53,081 nt of DNA, taken from Oscillospiraceae bacterium (lineage in GTDB: Bacteria > Bacillota > Clostridia > Oscillospirales > QAMX01). The notes beneath the pieces were generated by a model. That model was not told where the DNA came from. It made no database searches and was given only the letters and a program-made list of their open reading frames with translations. This document shows, piece after piece, positions 9,318-17,048 of the stretch (the first letter of the stretch is position 1; each line of letters begins with the position of its first letter). The position numbers and the translations under genes are program-made. The stretch lies in contig SVLY01000014.1 in the NCBI GenBank assembly GCA_015067715.1, positions 1 to 53,081 on the forward strand, given 5' to 3'.

Positions 9318-10481
9318 ATGCTGCTTATCAAAAACGGAAAGATCAAAACCATGGCCGGGCCGGACATTGAAAACGGCGCCGTTCTCATCGGAGACGACGG
9401 AAAGATAATTGCCGTCGGTGAAAACGTAAATGCGCCCTCCTCCGCCGAGATGATCGACGCCGGAGGCAGACTCGTCACTCCCGGGTGCGTAGAGGCACAT
9501 TGCCACATTGGCGTTCACAACTCCGCAATGCGCTGGGAGGGCGCGGACTACAACGAAAGCTCCGACCCCGTCACGCCCCACATGCGAGCCATAGACGGCA
9601 TCAACCCCATGGACGAGACCTTTGACCTTGCCTTGAAGAGCGGCGTGACTTCTGCCTGCACGGGTCCGGGAAGCGCAAACGTCGTGGGCGGTACCTTCGT
9701 CGCCATTAAGCTTGCGGGGAAGCGCATAGACAAAATGATAATCAAAGATCCCCTTGCAATGAAATGCGCTTTCGGTGAAAATCCCAAGGGGGTTTACGGC
9801 CAGAACGGCAAAAAATCCCCCGTCACACGAATGGCCACCGCCGCACTGCTCCGTGAGCTTCTGGCAAAGGCAAAAAACTACCTCGCCGCCAAAGAAAACG
9901 GCAAGGAGCCCCCATTTGACATGAAGCTCGAGGCCATGATTCCCGTTATCAAAAAGGAGATCCCCCTCAAGGCCCACGCCCACCGTGCGGACGATATCTT
10001 CACGGCGATCCGCATTGCCCGGGAGTTTGACGTGCTCCTCACCCTTGACCACTGCACCGAGGGCGCGCTCATCGCCGACGAGCTTGCCGCCGAGGGCTAT
10101 TCCGCCTTCGTTGGCCCCTCCTTTGGCGCAAAGTCCAAGATCGAGCTTGAAAACAAGAGCTTTGCCACCCCCGGCGCACTCCACGCCGCAGGCGTTCCCA
10201 TAAGCATAATAACCGACGCCCCCGTTATTCCCCTTGAGCATCTTCCCATGTGCGCAGGTTTTGCCGTGAGCAACGGCCTGCCCTATGAAGAGGGCTGGAA
10301 GGCCATCACCGTTAACCCCGCAGAGCAGACCGGCATCGGTCACCGGGTTGGAAGCCTTGTACCCGGAAAGGACGGCGACGTTGTTATCTGGAACGCCGAC
10401 CCCCTCACCGTTATCGGCACCACCGCCTACGCCACGATCGTGGATGGCAAAATCGTCTACCGCGACGGGCAGGCAAAATAA
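9318..10481 (+). CDS. Amidohydrolase (imidazolonepropionase-like metal-dependent hydrolase)
   Basis: A 387-residue member of the amidohydrolase superfamily. The N-terminal beta-sandwich (MLLIKNGKIKTM, then an IDAGGRLVTPG stretch) leads into the TIM barrel. Visible metal ligands are the HxH pair His61/His63 (EAHCHIG), the later histidines in KAHAHRADD and TLDHCTEG, and the catalytic aspartate in ITDAPVIP. The C-terminal strand VPGKDGDVVIWNADP is the usual closing part of the sandwich. The metal-bridging lysine expected in some subgroups is not obvious. It follows the lipoprotein gene by 37 bases and ends 19 bases before a terminator. Substrate unknown; peptides, cyclic amides or related C-N bonds are typical. 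Confidence 0.88.
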   Translation: MLLIKNGKIKTMAGPDIENGAVLIGDDGKIIAVGENVNAPSSAEMIDAGGRLVTPGCVEAHCHIGVHNSAMRWEGADYNESSDPVTPHMRAIDGINPMDETFDLALKSGVTSACTGPGSANVVGGTFVAIKLAGKRIDKMIIKDPLAMKCAFGENPKGVYGQNGKKSPVTRMATAALLRELLAKAKNYLAAKENGKEPPFDMKLEAMIPVIKKEIPLKAHAHRADDIFTAIRIAREFDVLLTLDHCTEGALIADELAAEGYSAFVGPSFGAKSKIELENKSFATPGALHAAGVPISIITDAPVIPLEHLPMCAGFAVSNGLPYEEGWKAITVNPAEQTGIGHRVGSLVPGKDGDVVIWNADPLTVIGTTAYATIVDGKIVYRDGQAK

Positions 10482-10500
10482 GTCGCAGACAAAACAATCC

Positions 10501-10535
10501 GGAGCATGACCAGAAAAGGTCATGCTCCGTTTTAG
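10501..10535 (+). terminator. Intrinsic terminator after the amidohydrolase
   Basis: GGAGCATGACC (10501-10511) pairs with 10518-10528 around a six-base loop, followed by GTTTTA. It separates convergent transcription units and may also stop the minus-strand operon, though the T run on that side is weaker. Confidence 0.8.
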
Positions 10536-10697
10536 TTACAGCATTTTACATTTCAAAACGAAATTCAAGGCGTTTTTGTAGCCGAGTCTGCCGTAGAACC
10601 TTTCGTGGGCGTCGTCCGCAACGGCCTGAAGCTGAATCAGAAAAGCTCCGCGTTCTTTGGCACACCGCTCGATCTCAGCCATAAAAGCAGAGCCGCC
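10536..10697 (-). pseudogene. 3' fragment of a GNAT acetyltransferase gene
   Basis: The minus strand reads GGSAFMAEIERCAKERGAF and continues to a stop at 10536-10538, including the typical GNAT ending AHERFYGRLGYKNA. Only about 53 codons remain, matching motif A helix to the C-terminus of a GNAT domain; the acetyl-CoA-binding loop and everything before it are gone. It lies in the same frame as the aldo/keto reductase, immediately behind its stop codon, as if a deletion had joined two genes. An ATG at 10682 could start a 48-residue peptide, but there is no convincing ribosome site. Confidence 0.7.
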
Positions 10698-11690
10698 TTA
10701 AATCGACTCAACAGCCTCGATCGCCTCGGGAGGCAACCGCTTTTCCGCCGCCGCGCAGAGCTCGTAAAGCCCGAGCTCACGGGAGGTGGCAATGACCGGA
10801 ATATCTGTATAGTCGCGCCCGGTGTGGAAGGCAACGCAGGCCTCCAGCATGGTAAGCCCACTCTCCCCGGCGTAGTGAGAAAGGGCGCCGTAGCGCTTCA
10901 GATTTCGTTCTGTGAACCAGCGCCGTGTAAATTCGTCGGATATTTTACTCTCGTCTCCAACGGAGATGACCTCTCCGTTCATCACACGGACTCCGGCATC
11001 GGCCATAATGCAGAAAGCACCGTTTCCAATGGCGGAATAGGGCATCTCCGCAATGCCGCTTTTCCGATGAAACTCACCCTGGTCGGGAGTGTAGCATCTG
11101 AGGGTCGGATCTCCTGCAGGCAGAACCGGCGCTGAATGGCCGTTTTGCACACCCATGAGCCCATTGTATCCGTGGCGGACACAGTCCTCCCATGCGGCGC
11201 TTGCCCTCTCTGCGCTCCAGTTTGAAAGCCCGTAATACCGGATAAGACCCTCGTTTCTCAGATCCTCGCAAAATCCCGTTATTTCTTCCACGGGAACGTC
11301 TTCATCGTCCCGGTGGAGCCAGCAGACGTCGGCACAGTCCAACCCAAGAGCGCCAAGACTCTCCTCAAGGTCGGCCTTGGCGCAGCGTTTGCGAACACGG
11401 GATACCCCGGGCGCGTCCGGTGACCAGTGACAGCATTTCGTTGCCACGGTCAGGGCGTGCTTTCCCCGTTGGGAAAGCCACTGTCCTATGATCTTTTCCC
11501 CCATGTTGGTTCCGTCCACCCAGCGTCCGTAAACGTTGGCAGTATCAACGACGTTTCCCCCAAGGTCACGCCAGACGTCCAAAAGGCGAAATGCGGCGTT
11601 TTTGTCCAGCTTTCCCCCTCCAAAGCCCGCTGTTCCAAGGCAGATGGGCGAAAAAGAGAGGTCGGTATTGTTAAGAAGCAAGTTCTTCAT
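10698..11690 (-). CDS. Aldo/keto reductase family protein
   Basis: A 330-residue NAD(P)H-dependent oxidoreductase with the aldo/keto reductase TIM barrel. The expected tetrad is visible: Asp49 and Tyr54 in DTANVYGRW, the lysine in TVATKC, and the histidine in CWLHRDD. The segment RYYGLSNWSAERA is the conserved barrel strand 6 region. The C-terminus (LPPEAIEAVESI) is shorter than in many family members and directly abuts an acetyltransferase fragment in the same frame. It is the last gene of the minus-strand operon, 6 bases behind rluB. The enzyme probably reduces a sugar or carbonyl compound; the substrate is unknown. Confidence 0.88.
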   Translation of the reverse strand: MKNLLLNNTDLSFSPICLGTAGFGGGKLDKNAAFRLLDVWRDLGGNVVDTANVYGRWVDGTNMGEKIIGQWLSQRGKHALTVATKCCHWSPDAPGVSRVRKRCAKADLEESLGALGLDCADVCWLHRDDEDVPVEEITGFCEDLRNEGLIRYYGLSNWSAERASAAWEDCVRHGYNGLMGVQNGHSAPVLPAGDPTLRCYTPDQGEFHRKSGIAEMPYSAIGNGAFCIMADAGVRVMNGEVISVGDESKISDEFTRRWFTERNLKRYGALSHYAGESGLTMLEACVAFHTGRDYTDIPVIATSRELGLYELCAAAEKRLPPEAIEAVESI

Positions 11691-11696
11691 AGGCGC

Positions 11697-12437
11697 TTAC
11701 TTCAGCTCAGTGTCCCGGTTTTCGGTAAGGGAGTTGAGATATTTCAGCTCACTTGCCGTTGCGGGGCGGCATTTTCCAACGGCAAGACCCTCAAGCTTCA
11801 GCTTGCCGATGGCAACACGCACAAGGCGGCGCACGGTAAGCCCTGCGGCCTCGCACATACGGCGGACTTCCCGGTTGTGACCCTCAGAGATGGTCACGGA
11901 GAGAACGGTCTTTTCCTCGATGGTCTTAATAACTCTGACCTCCGCAGGCTGTGTCTTGAACCCGTCGTCAAGAGTGAGACCCTCTGCCATAAGGGGCATT
12001 GCCTTTTCAACGTCACCAAGAACGGTAACGTGGTATTCCTTTTTTATTCCCGAAGAGGGATGGGTCATGTGCCGGGCAAGACGTCCGTCGTTTGTGAGCA
12101 AAAGCAGACCCTCGGAAGCCATGTCCAGCCTGCCAACGGGGTAGACTCGCTCGGTAACGTCCTCGCCGATGAGCTCCATAACGGTCTTTCTGCCCCGCTC
12201 GTCGCTGGCGGTGGTTATATAACCTCTGGGCTTGTGGACAAGCAGGTAAACCGGAGGCTGACGCTTTCCGGCGATACGCTTGCCGTCTATGGTGATAAGG
12301 TCGTTCTGGGTAGCCTGGGCGCCAAGAACGATCTTTCTTCCGTTAACGCGGACACGCCCCTCTTCGATGAGCTTTTCCGCCGCCCGGCGGGAGCAAACTC
12401 CCCTCTCGGCGATAAGCTTCTGTACTCTTTCTTTCAT
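11697..12437 (-). CDS. rluB: 23S rRNA pseudouridine synthase of the RluB/RsuA family
   Basis: A 246-residue enzyme that converts a uridine in ribosomal RNA to pseudouridine. Residues 1-60 form an S4 RNA-binding domain (MKERVQKLIAERGVCSRRAA). The catalytic domain carries the family signature GRLDMASEGLLLLTNDG with the catalytic aspartate in RLD, followed by HPSSGIKKEYHV and the GHNREVRRM loop. In Clostridia this gene typically follows scpA-scpB and a dacF-like gene, as it does here (34 bases behind it). Whether the target is the 23S or 16S rRNA is inferred from family and context; RluB is the more likely. Confidence 0.92.
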   Translation of the reverse strand: MKERVQKLIAERGVCSRRAAEKLIEEGRVRVNGRKIVLGAQATQNDLITIDGKRIAGKRQPPVYLLVHKPRGYITTASDERGRKTVMELIGEDVTERVYPVGRLDMASEGLLLLTNDGRLARHMTHPSSGIKKEYHVTVLGDVEKAMPLMAEGLTLDDGFKTQPAEVRVIKTIEEKTVLSVTISEGHNREVRRMCEAAGLTVRRLVRVAIGKLKLEGLAVGKCRPATASELKYLNSLTENRDTELK

Positions 12438-12471
12438 ATGATCAACAGCATTCCTTTGTGGTTATTTCTTT

Positions 12472-13542
12472 TTATTTCAAATTGTCCGTTCCCCGGCAAT
12501 AAACAGCCTCGCAGTAGTAAAGGCCAACTGTTAGAAGCGGCTTATCTCCGCAGAAAATGACCGTCTTGCCGCAGGAGCCTCCGGGTTTTACCGGAGCGTA
12601 CTCAAACCGCCGCATATAGGTCACAGAGCGCAAAGCCTCCCGCTCGGCCTCGCTCAGCCAGAGCACGGGCACAGAAGAACACTCGACCCGGACTCTGTCC
12701 CGTTCGCCTCCGACGATGTCCTGGCAAACGGGCAATAATCCCCCAAGCTCAGTTTTTTCATAGAGCCCAAAGGCCTTTGAATACAGCTTTTCGTGGTCTG
12801 CCCAATCCTCCGGCGCGTTCAGGGTAACAACAAAGACCCTTCTTGAGTTCCTCTCAGCCGTGGTAACAAGGCATCTCCCAGCCTTTTTGGTGTAGCCGGT
12901 CTTTCCCCCATCCACCCCGGAAAGGGTGGATATGAGCCGATTGTGGTTCACCACCGTCCGACCGTCCAGCACGGCCTCCCTTGTTCCGCTTATCTTCATA
13001 AGCTCACCGTTTTGGGAAAAGGCTGCGATAAGCCGGGAGAGATCCCGGGCGGTGGTATAGGTGTTTTCGTCCGGCAGTCCGCTGGGGTTTGAAAAGCGGC
13101 TCGAGTCCATTCCGAGCTCAGCCGCTTTCGTGTTCATAAGTTGGACAAACTCCTCCGTTCCGCCGCAGACCAGGTCCGCAACGGCAAGCGCCGCGTCGTT
13201 TCCGCTGGCAAGCAAAAGCCCGTGAAGCAGATCCCCAAGGGACACAGTTTCCCCCGGGCGAAGGTACATCAGCGAACCCTCCGTTGCCACGTGAGCGGAG
13301 GTTATTACGATGGTTTTGTCCCTTTCGCAGTTTTCCGCCGCCACCAAAGCGGTGAGGAGCTTAGCCGTGCTGGCAGGCGCCATTCTTTTGTCCGGCTGAC
13401 ATGAGAAAAGCTCTCTGCCCATATCGTCCGTTACGATATAGCTCTCTGCCGACACCCCATCCCCTCCGGCGCCGAAAACCGGCAACAGAAAAAGGGCGCA
13501 AAACACCGCCGACAGCACCGCGGCAAAGCCAATTTTACGCAT
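12472..13542 (-). CDS. D-alanyl-D-alanine carboxypeptidase (DacF/DacB-like, PBP5 family)
   Basis: A 356-residue serine carboxypeptidase that trims the terminal D-Ala of peptidoglycan stem peptides. ATG 13542 has GGAGGTGG upstream and gives a clean signal peptide (MRKIGFAAVLSAVF); an ATG 39 bases earlier would spoil it. All three penicillin-binding motifs are present: STAK (Ser58-Lys61), SGN in LASGNDAAL, and KTG in GGKTGYTKK. The C-terminal 100 residues fit the beta-rich PBP5 C-terminal domain, without a clear terminal amphipathic helix. Neighbours (scpAB, ytfJ, rluB) match the dacF/dacB locus of Clostridia, where this enzyme often works in the spore cortex or wall. Confidence 0.92.
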   Translation of the reverse strand: MRKIGFAAVLSAVFCALFLLPVFGAGGDGVSAESYIVTDDMGRELFSCQPDKRMAPASTAKLLTALVAAENCERDKTIVITSAHVATEGSLMYLRPGETVSLGDLLHGLLLASGNDAALAVADLVCGGTEEFVQLMNTKAAELGMDSSRFSNPSGLPDENTYTTARDLSRLIAAFSQNGELMKISGTREAVLDGRTVVNHNRLISTLSGVDGGKTGYTKKAGRCLVTTAERNSRRVFVVTLNAPEDWADHEKLYSKAFGLYEKTELGGLLPVCQDIVGGERDRVRVECSSVPVLWLSEAEREALRSVTYMRRFEYAPVKPGGSCGKTVIFCGDKPLLTVGLYYCEAVYCRGTDNLK

Positions 13543-13623
13543 AAACCGTCCACCTCCGGAAAAAAGCCAGTATGTTTCCACACTAACCTATTCTCCGGGG
13601 GCGGGTCTTATGCAAAACAGAGC

Positions 13624-14127
13624 TTATTTCTTGTCTTCTTCAGAGGAAACGGCAATCTCGCCTGCTTCAGCCTTGGCGGCCTTCTTTTCCTTCTGCTTGT
13701 CCACAAACTCCTGGAGCTTGTCAACGATGCCCGGCAGAACGTCAACGGCCTTTTCGACCATTGCGATATAGTCGTGAGTTGCAAGGGGCGGAGTTACGGT
13801 ACCGGTTGCGGGCAGAACCTCAACACGGTCGCCGCGGATGACGATGAAGGAGAGAGGGGTAACCTCAACACCGGCGCCGCCACCGCCGCCGAACATTACA
13901 GAAGAAGAATTGTTCTTGGAAGAATAGTCCGAGCCGCCGGCGGCAAGACCGCAGGTGAGCTTGGAAACAGGGATAACGGTGATCTCACCAACGGTGATGG
14001 GGCTTCCGATAACGGTTTCGGCGTTGCCCAGGTCGCGCACCTTTGCAATGGTCTCGGCCAAAAGATCGTTGACCTTCTGCTTTTCAGAGACCTTGCGGTT
14101 CTCAGTCATTTTCGCTTTTTCAGCCAT
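13624..14127 (-). CDS. ytfJ: GerW/YtfJ family sporulation protein
   Basis: A 167-residue cytoplasmic protein of the YtfJ (GerW) family, which in Bacillus is needed for germination in response to certain germinants. ATG 14127 has GGAGGAAA upstream. Conserved family stretches are ETVIGSPITVGEITVIPVSKL, then the glycine-rich FGGGGGAGVEVTPLSFIVI. The Lys/Glu-rich tail (KQKEKKAAKAEAGE) is typical of poorly conserved ends. The first 8 bases overlap the end of the DUF2953 gene, so the two are translationally coupled. Its presence is the best evidence in the window that the organism forms spores. Confidence 0.9.
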   Translation of the reverse strand: MAEKAKMTENRKVSEKQKVNDLLAETIAKVRDLGNAETVIGSPITVGEITVIPVSKLTCGLAAGGSDYSSKNNSSSVMFGGGGGAGVEVTPLSFIVIRGDRVEVLPATGTVTPPLATHDYIAMVEKAVDVLPGIVDKLQEFVDKQKEKKAAKAEAGEIAVSSEEDKK

Positions 14128-14944
14128 TTTTATTTCCTCCGTCAGGTTTCATTTTAACAGTAGTATGAGTTGTCTTGGGTTTAACGCAGTAGATATCTTT
14201 ATTTCTGAACCAGGCCAGCATCAGCCTGAACAAAAATCCAACAAGGCTTATGGGCCGCAAAAGCACGGTCAGATCGGTCTTTACCTCAGTCTTTCCCCTG
14301 TGGGCAAAGTCCGCATCCACCCAGACGTTGTGACGTCCCACGTTGAATATCCGCATTATCTGGGGGTAGGCAAGTCCGAATATCTCGCCGATCCGCCCGT
14401 AGGCAATGCCGGTCTGAGCCGGGTCATCCCCCCGAACGGTAACCGAGAGCTTAATATTTCTGAACTTGATAAGCTTTGCTCCCCGGGGAAGCACGTCGAA
14501 AAGGGTCTCCACGATCGCTCTTGTGCGTCCCTCGGTGGGCTCGGAAAGCCACGAGGCAGAGGAGGAGAATTTTTGCTTTTGCTTTTTATTCCTGGCGGCT
14601 CTTCTGGCCTTGCGTTTTTCCTGCCGAACCGCCCGGCGCATTTTCCATTTTTCGTACCGCGCCCGCCATTTTTCACGGCGGCGCTTTCTTTTTTCGGTTT
14701 TACGTTTTTTCTTTTCCTCGGCCTTTTGCTTTTCTTCTTCGCTGGGCTCGGGCTTTGGCTTTTTGGGGAGCACCTTGAACCTCAGTATGCCGTATTTGAC
14801 GTACAGCGTGTTCTCCCCGTAATTTGAGAATCTGACACCCACGTTAAAGCAGGAGGCGACCCCCAAAAACAGCATAAAGGCCAAAACCAGCCCGACAATT
14901 CCGCCGAGAACCATCAGCACGATCTTAATAACGTCCCATGCCAC
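14120..14944 (-). CDS. DUF2953 domain-containing membrane protein
   Basis: A 274-residue protein with one N-terminal membrane segment (residues 5-30), then a beta strand region (VRFSNYGENTLYVKYGILRFKVLP) and a very basic, probably coiled stretch around residues 65-125 made almost only of K, R, E and A. The C-terminal half carries the DUF2953 pattern (FRNIKLSVTVRGDDPAQTGIAYG and DADFAHRGKTEVKTDLTVLLRP). DUF2953 genes regularly precede ytfJ in Clostridia, and the 8-base overlap here supports a joint role in sporulation. No biochemical function is known to me. Confidence 0.85.
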   Translation of the reverse strand: MAWDVIKIVLMVLGGIVGLVLAFMLFLGVASCFNVGVRFSNYGENTLYVKYGILRFKVLPKKPKPEPSEEEKQKAEEKKKRKTEKRKRRREKWRARYEKWKMRRAVRQEKRKARRAARNKKQKQKFSSSASWLSEPTEGRTRAIVETLFDVLPRGAKLIKFRNIKLSVTVRGDDPAQTGIAYGRIGEIFGLAYPQIMRIFNVGRHNVWVDADFAHRGKTEVKTDLTVLLRPISLVGFLFRLMLAWFRNKDIYCVKPKTTHTTVKMKPDGGNKNG

Positions 14945-14985
14945 GGGTCAACTCCTCCTTTCGGCGATAATGGGGTAAAAATATC

Positions 14986-15564
14986 TCAGTTTTCCGCAGG
15001 CGCTTCCCCGTCCATGGTGCCGGAAAGGGTCATCTGCCCGTCCGCAAGCTCTTCTCCAAGGGGAGGCAGATCCAGCAGAGACGCCAGACCGAAAACGCGC
15101 AGGAACATATCCGTGGTCTTATACAGCACCGGTCTGCCAGGAGCCTCAAGCCTTCCGCAGGGCTCGATAAAGCCCTTTTCGGCCAGAGAGTTTACGGTGT
15201 AGGAGCTTTCAACTCCCCTCACCTGCTCGATATAGGCCTTTGTGACCGGCTGGCGGTAGGCCACGACGGACAGAGTCTCCATAGCCTGAGCGCTGAGCGC
15301 GGGAGGCTTCCTTGTCTCGAGAGCAGAGCATATCTGATCTGCAAACTCGCTTTTGGAAACAAGCTGAAGCTTGTCCCCGATGCGAACCAGGCGGATACCG
15401 CTGTCCTCCATGTCAAGGCGCGCCTCAAGGGAGACCGCAAGCTTTTCAATATCCTCTTTCATCATTTCAAGGGCAAGGGCAAGTCTGTCAAGAGAGACGG
15501 GCTCTCCGGAGGCAAAAAGTATGGCCTCAATAGCTGCCGCCCCGTTTTTGAAACTGTTATTCAA
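14986..15564 (-). CDS. scpB: SMC-Scp complex subunit ScpB
   Basis: A 192-residue winged-helix kleisin-associated subunit of the bacterial condensin, which with SMC and ScpA compacts and segregates the chromosome. The start is TTG 15564, four bases behind the scpA stop, with the ribosome site (GAAGGATGA) overlapping that stop. Family motifs are AAIEAILFASGEPVS at the N-terminus, LSAQAMETLSVVAYRQPVTK in the middle, and the second winged helix GFIEPCGRLEAPGRPVLYKTT with FLRVFGL. Confidence 0.94.
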   Translation of the reverse strand: MNNSFKNGAAAIEAILFASGEPVSLDRLALALEMMKEDIEKLAVSLEARLDMEDSGIRLVRIGDKLQLVSKSEFADQICSALETRKPPALSAQAMETLSVVAYRQPVTKAYIEQVRGVESSYTVNSLAEKGFIEPCGRLEAPGRPVLYKTTDMFLRVFGLASLLDLPPLGEELADGQMTLSGTMDGEAPAEN

Positions 15565-15568
15565 AAGA

Positions 15569-16279
15569 TCATCCTTCTAAAACTTCTGTTTTTGGACTCC
15601 AGAAACCGTCGTCGTCAAATTCCAGCTTGCTCTCGCGGCAAAGCTCCAACAGGGCAATAAAGGTTACAACAGCACCCCGCCTGTCCCCGGAGCTTACCAG
15701 AATATCCGTCAGCGTCATTCTGGTGTGCCGCAAAAGGGTGAGCACACGCTTTGCGGCGGCGGCAATGGATTCGCTTTCCTTGCCCACAAGCTCGCGAAAC
15801 ACCGGAGGAATTTCCGGAGGTGTGGGAGCGGCATCCCTGTCAAAGAGTGCCGTAAACGCCCGGAGAAGCTCCTCTCCGCTGTGGGAATAGGCGTACTCCT
15901 GCTCGGGAAGGGGCTCGGGCTGTTTGGTGAACAGCAGGCCCACCCGTTTTTGCTCTGCGGTAAGCTCCGCGGCAACGCCCTTGATAAGCTTGTATTCCGC
16001 AAGGCGTCTTGCAAGCTCTGCTCTGGGGTCCTCCTCGGGATCCTCGGGCACGGGCAGGAGCATTTTCGACTTCAGCAAAATAAGCTGAGCCGCCATAACT
16101 ATAAACTCGCTTGTGACCTCCATATTCAAAGAGGACATCGCCTCAAGATAGGCCAAATACTGATCCAGTATCAGCGAGATCGGAATATCGTCCAGTGATA
16201 CTTTGTTTTGGGAGATAAGGTGGAGCAAAAGGTCAAGAGGACCTTCAAACACCTCAAGCTTAAAGGATACGTCTTCCAT
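15569..16279 (-). CDS. scpA: Segregation/condensation protein A (kleisin ScpA)
   Basis: A 236-residue kleisin that bridges the SMC heads. The N-terminal FKLEVFEGPLDLLLHLI is the family signature, followed by NKVSLDDIPISLILDQYLAYL and the helix FIVMAAQLILLKSKMLLP. The C-terminal winged helix (residues 165-230, ending LLELCRESKLEF) contacts the SMC cap. Codes directly upstream of scpB and 26 bases behind the site-2 protease gene. Confidence 0.95.
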   Translation of the reverse strand: MEDVSFKLEVFEGPLDLLLHLISQNKVSLDDIPISLILDQYLAYLEAMSSLNMEVTSEFIVMAAQLILLKSKMLLPVPEDPEEDPRAELARRLAEYKLIKGVAAELTAEQKRVGLLFTKQPEPLPEQEYAYSHSGEELLRAFTALFDRDAAPTPPEIPPVFRELVGKESESIAAAAKRVLTLLRHTRMTLTDILVSSGDRRGAVVTFIALLELCRESKLEFDDDGFWSPKTEVLEG

Positions 16280-16305
16280 TTTTAACCTGTCAACTCTCCT
16301 TTATC

Positions 16306-17043
16306 TCAAAGCCCGAAAAGCCCCAGCACAGCCGCCCAGAACCACTCAAACCCCGCAATGCAAATATTTCTTGCAAAGCCGAGATAAAAGCTCAGATCCA
16401 GCCACATGGTTATCCAGTAAGGCACGCCAACGATCTCAAGCACTCTGCCCGGAACGTTGAACATGAGCAGAACCAGAATGATAAGCCCGATGCGCTCGGC
16501 GCGAATGGCCTTTTCGTAGGCCTTGAAGGGCAAAAAGGCGTAGAGCACCTTCGACCCGTCCAAGGGGGCAATGGGTATAAGGTTAAAAAGTCCCAGACCC
16601 ACGCTGACGATAACGGTGTAGTCCACCATGGTGTAGACAACGGACATCGCCGTGACCCAGAACGAGGACAGACTGTCCGAAACGCTGCCGTAAACAAGGT
16701 TCAGAACAAACTCCACCAGAACCATCACAAAGGCCAGCAAAAAGTTTGCAACGGGACCTGCCAGCGCGGAAAGCGCCGTGTCAAGCTTTTTGTGCTTGTA
16801 AAACCTGGGGTCGATGTAAACAGGTCTCGCCCAGCCAAAGCGCAAAACGATGAGCATGAGCAGACCGATGGGGTCAATGTGGCGGAAGGGGTTAAGGGTG
16901 AGCCTTCCGGAGGCCTTGGGCAAAGGGTCGCCAAGGGCCGAGCTTACAAGGGCGTGGGCATATTCGTGGACGGTGATCGCAAAAATAATGCCCGGAAGCC
17001 CTAAAAGCAGGCCGATAAGGTATTCACGAATTGAATCCAGCAT
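16306..17043 (-). CDS. Site-2 protease family zinc metallopeptidase
   Basis: A 245-residue polytopic membrane protease. The zinc-binding HExxH is in ITVHEYAHALVSS near residue 26, and the third ligand lies in FNLIPIAPLDGSKVL, the SREBP/S2P-type NPDG variant. Four or more transmembrane segments are visible, with the active site at the cytoplasmic face. This short S2P type (no PDZ domain) occurs just before scpA in many Clostridia; substrates are unknown. The stop lies 26 bases before scpA, and the gene begins 5 bases after glnS ends. Confidence 0.9.
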   Translation of the reverse strand: MLDSIREYLIGLLLGLPGIIFAITVHEYAHALVSSALGDPLPKASGRLTLNPFRHIDPIGLLMLIVLRFGWARPVYIDPRFYKHKKLDTALSALAGPVANFLLAFVMVLVEFVLNLVYGSVSDSLSSFWVTAMSVVYTMVDYTVIVSVGLGLFNLIPIAPLDGSKVLYAFLPFKAYEKAIRAERIGLIILVLLMFNVPGRVLEIVGVPYWITMWLDLSFYLGFARNICIAGFEWFWAAVLGLFGL

Positions 17044-17048
17044 TTAGC

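Noticed and set aside
9285-10523. 412-codon minus-strand frame opposite the amidohydrolase
   Set aside because: Shadow; crosses the terminator of the amidohydrolase gene.
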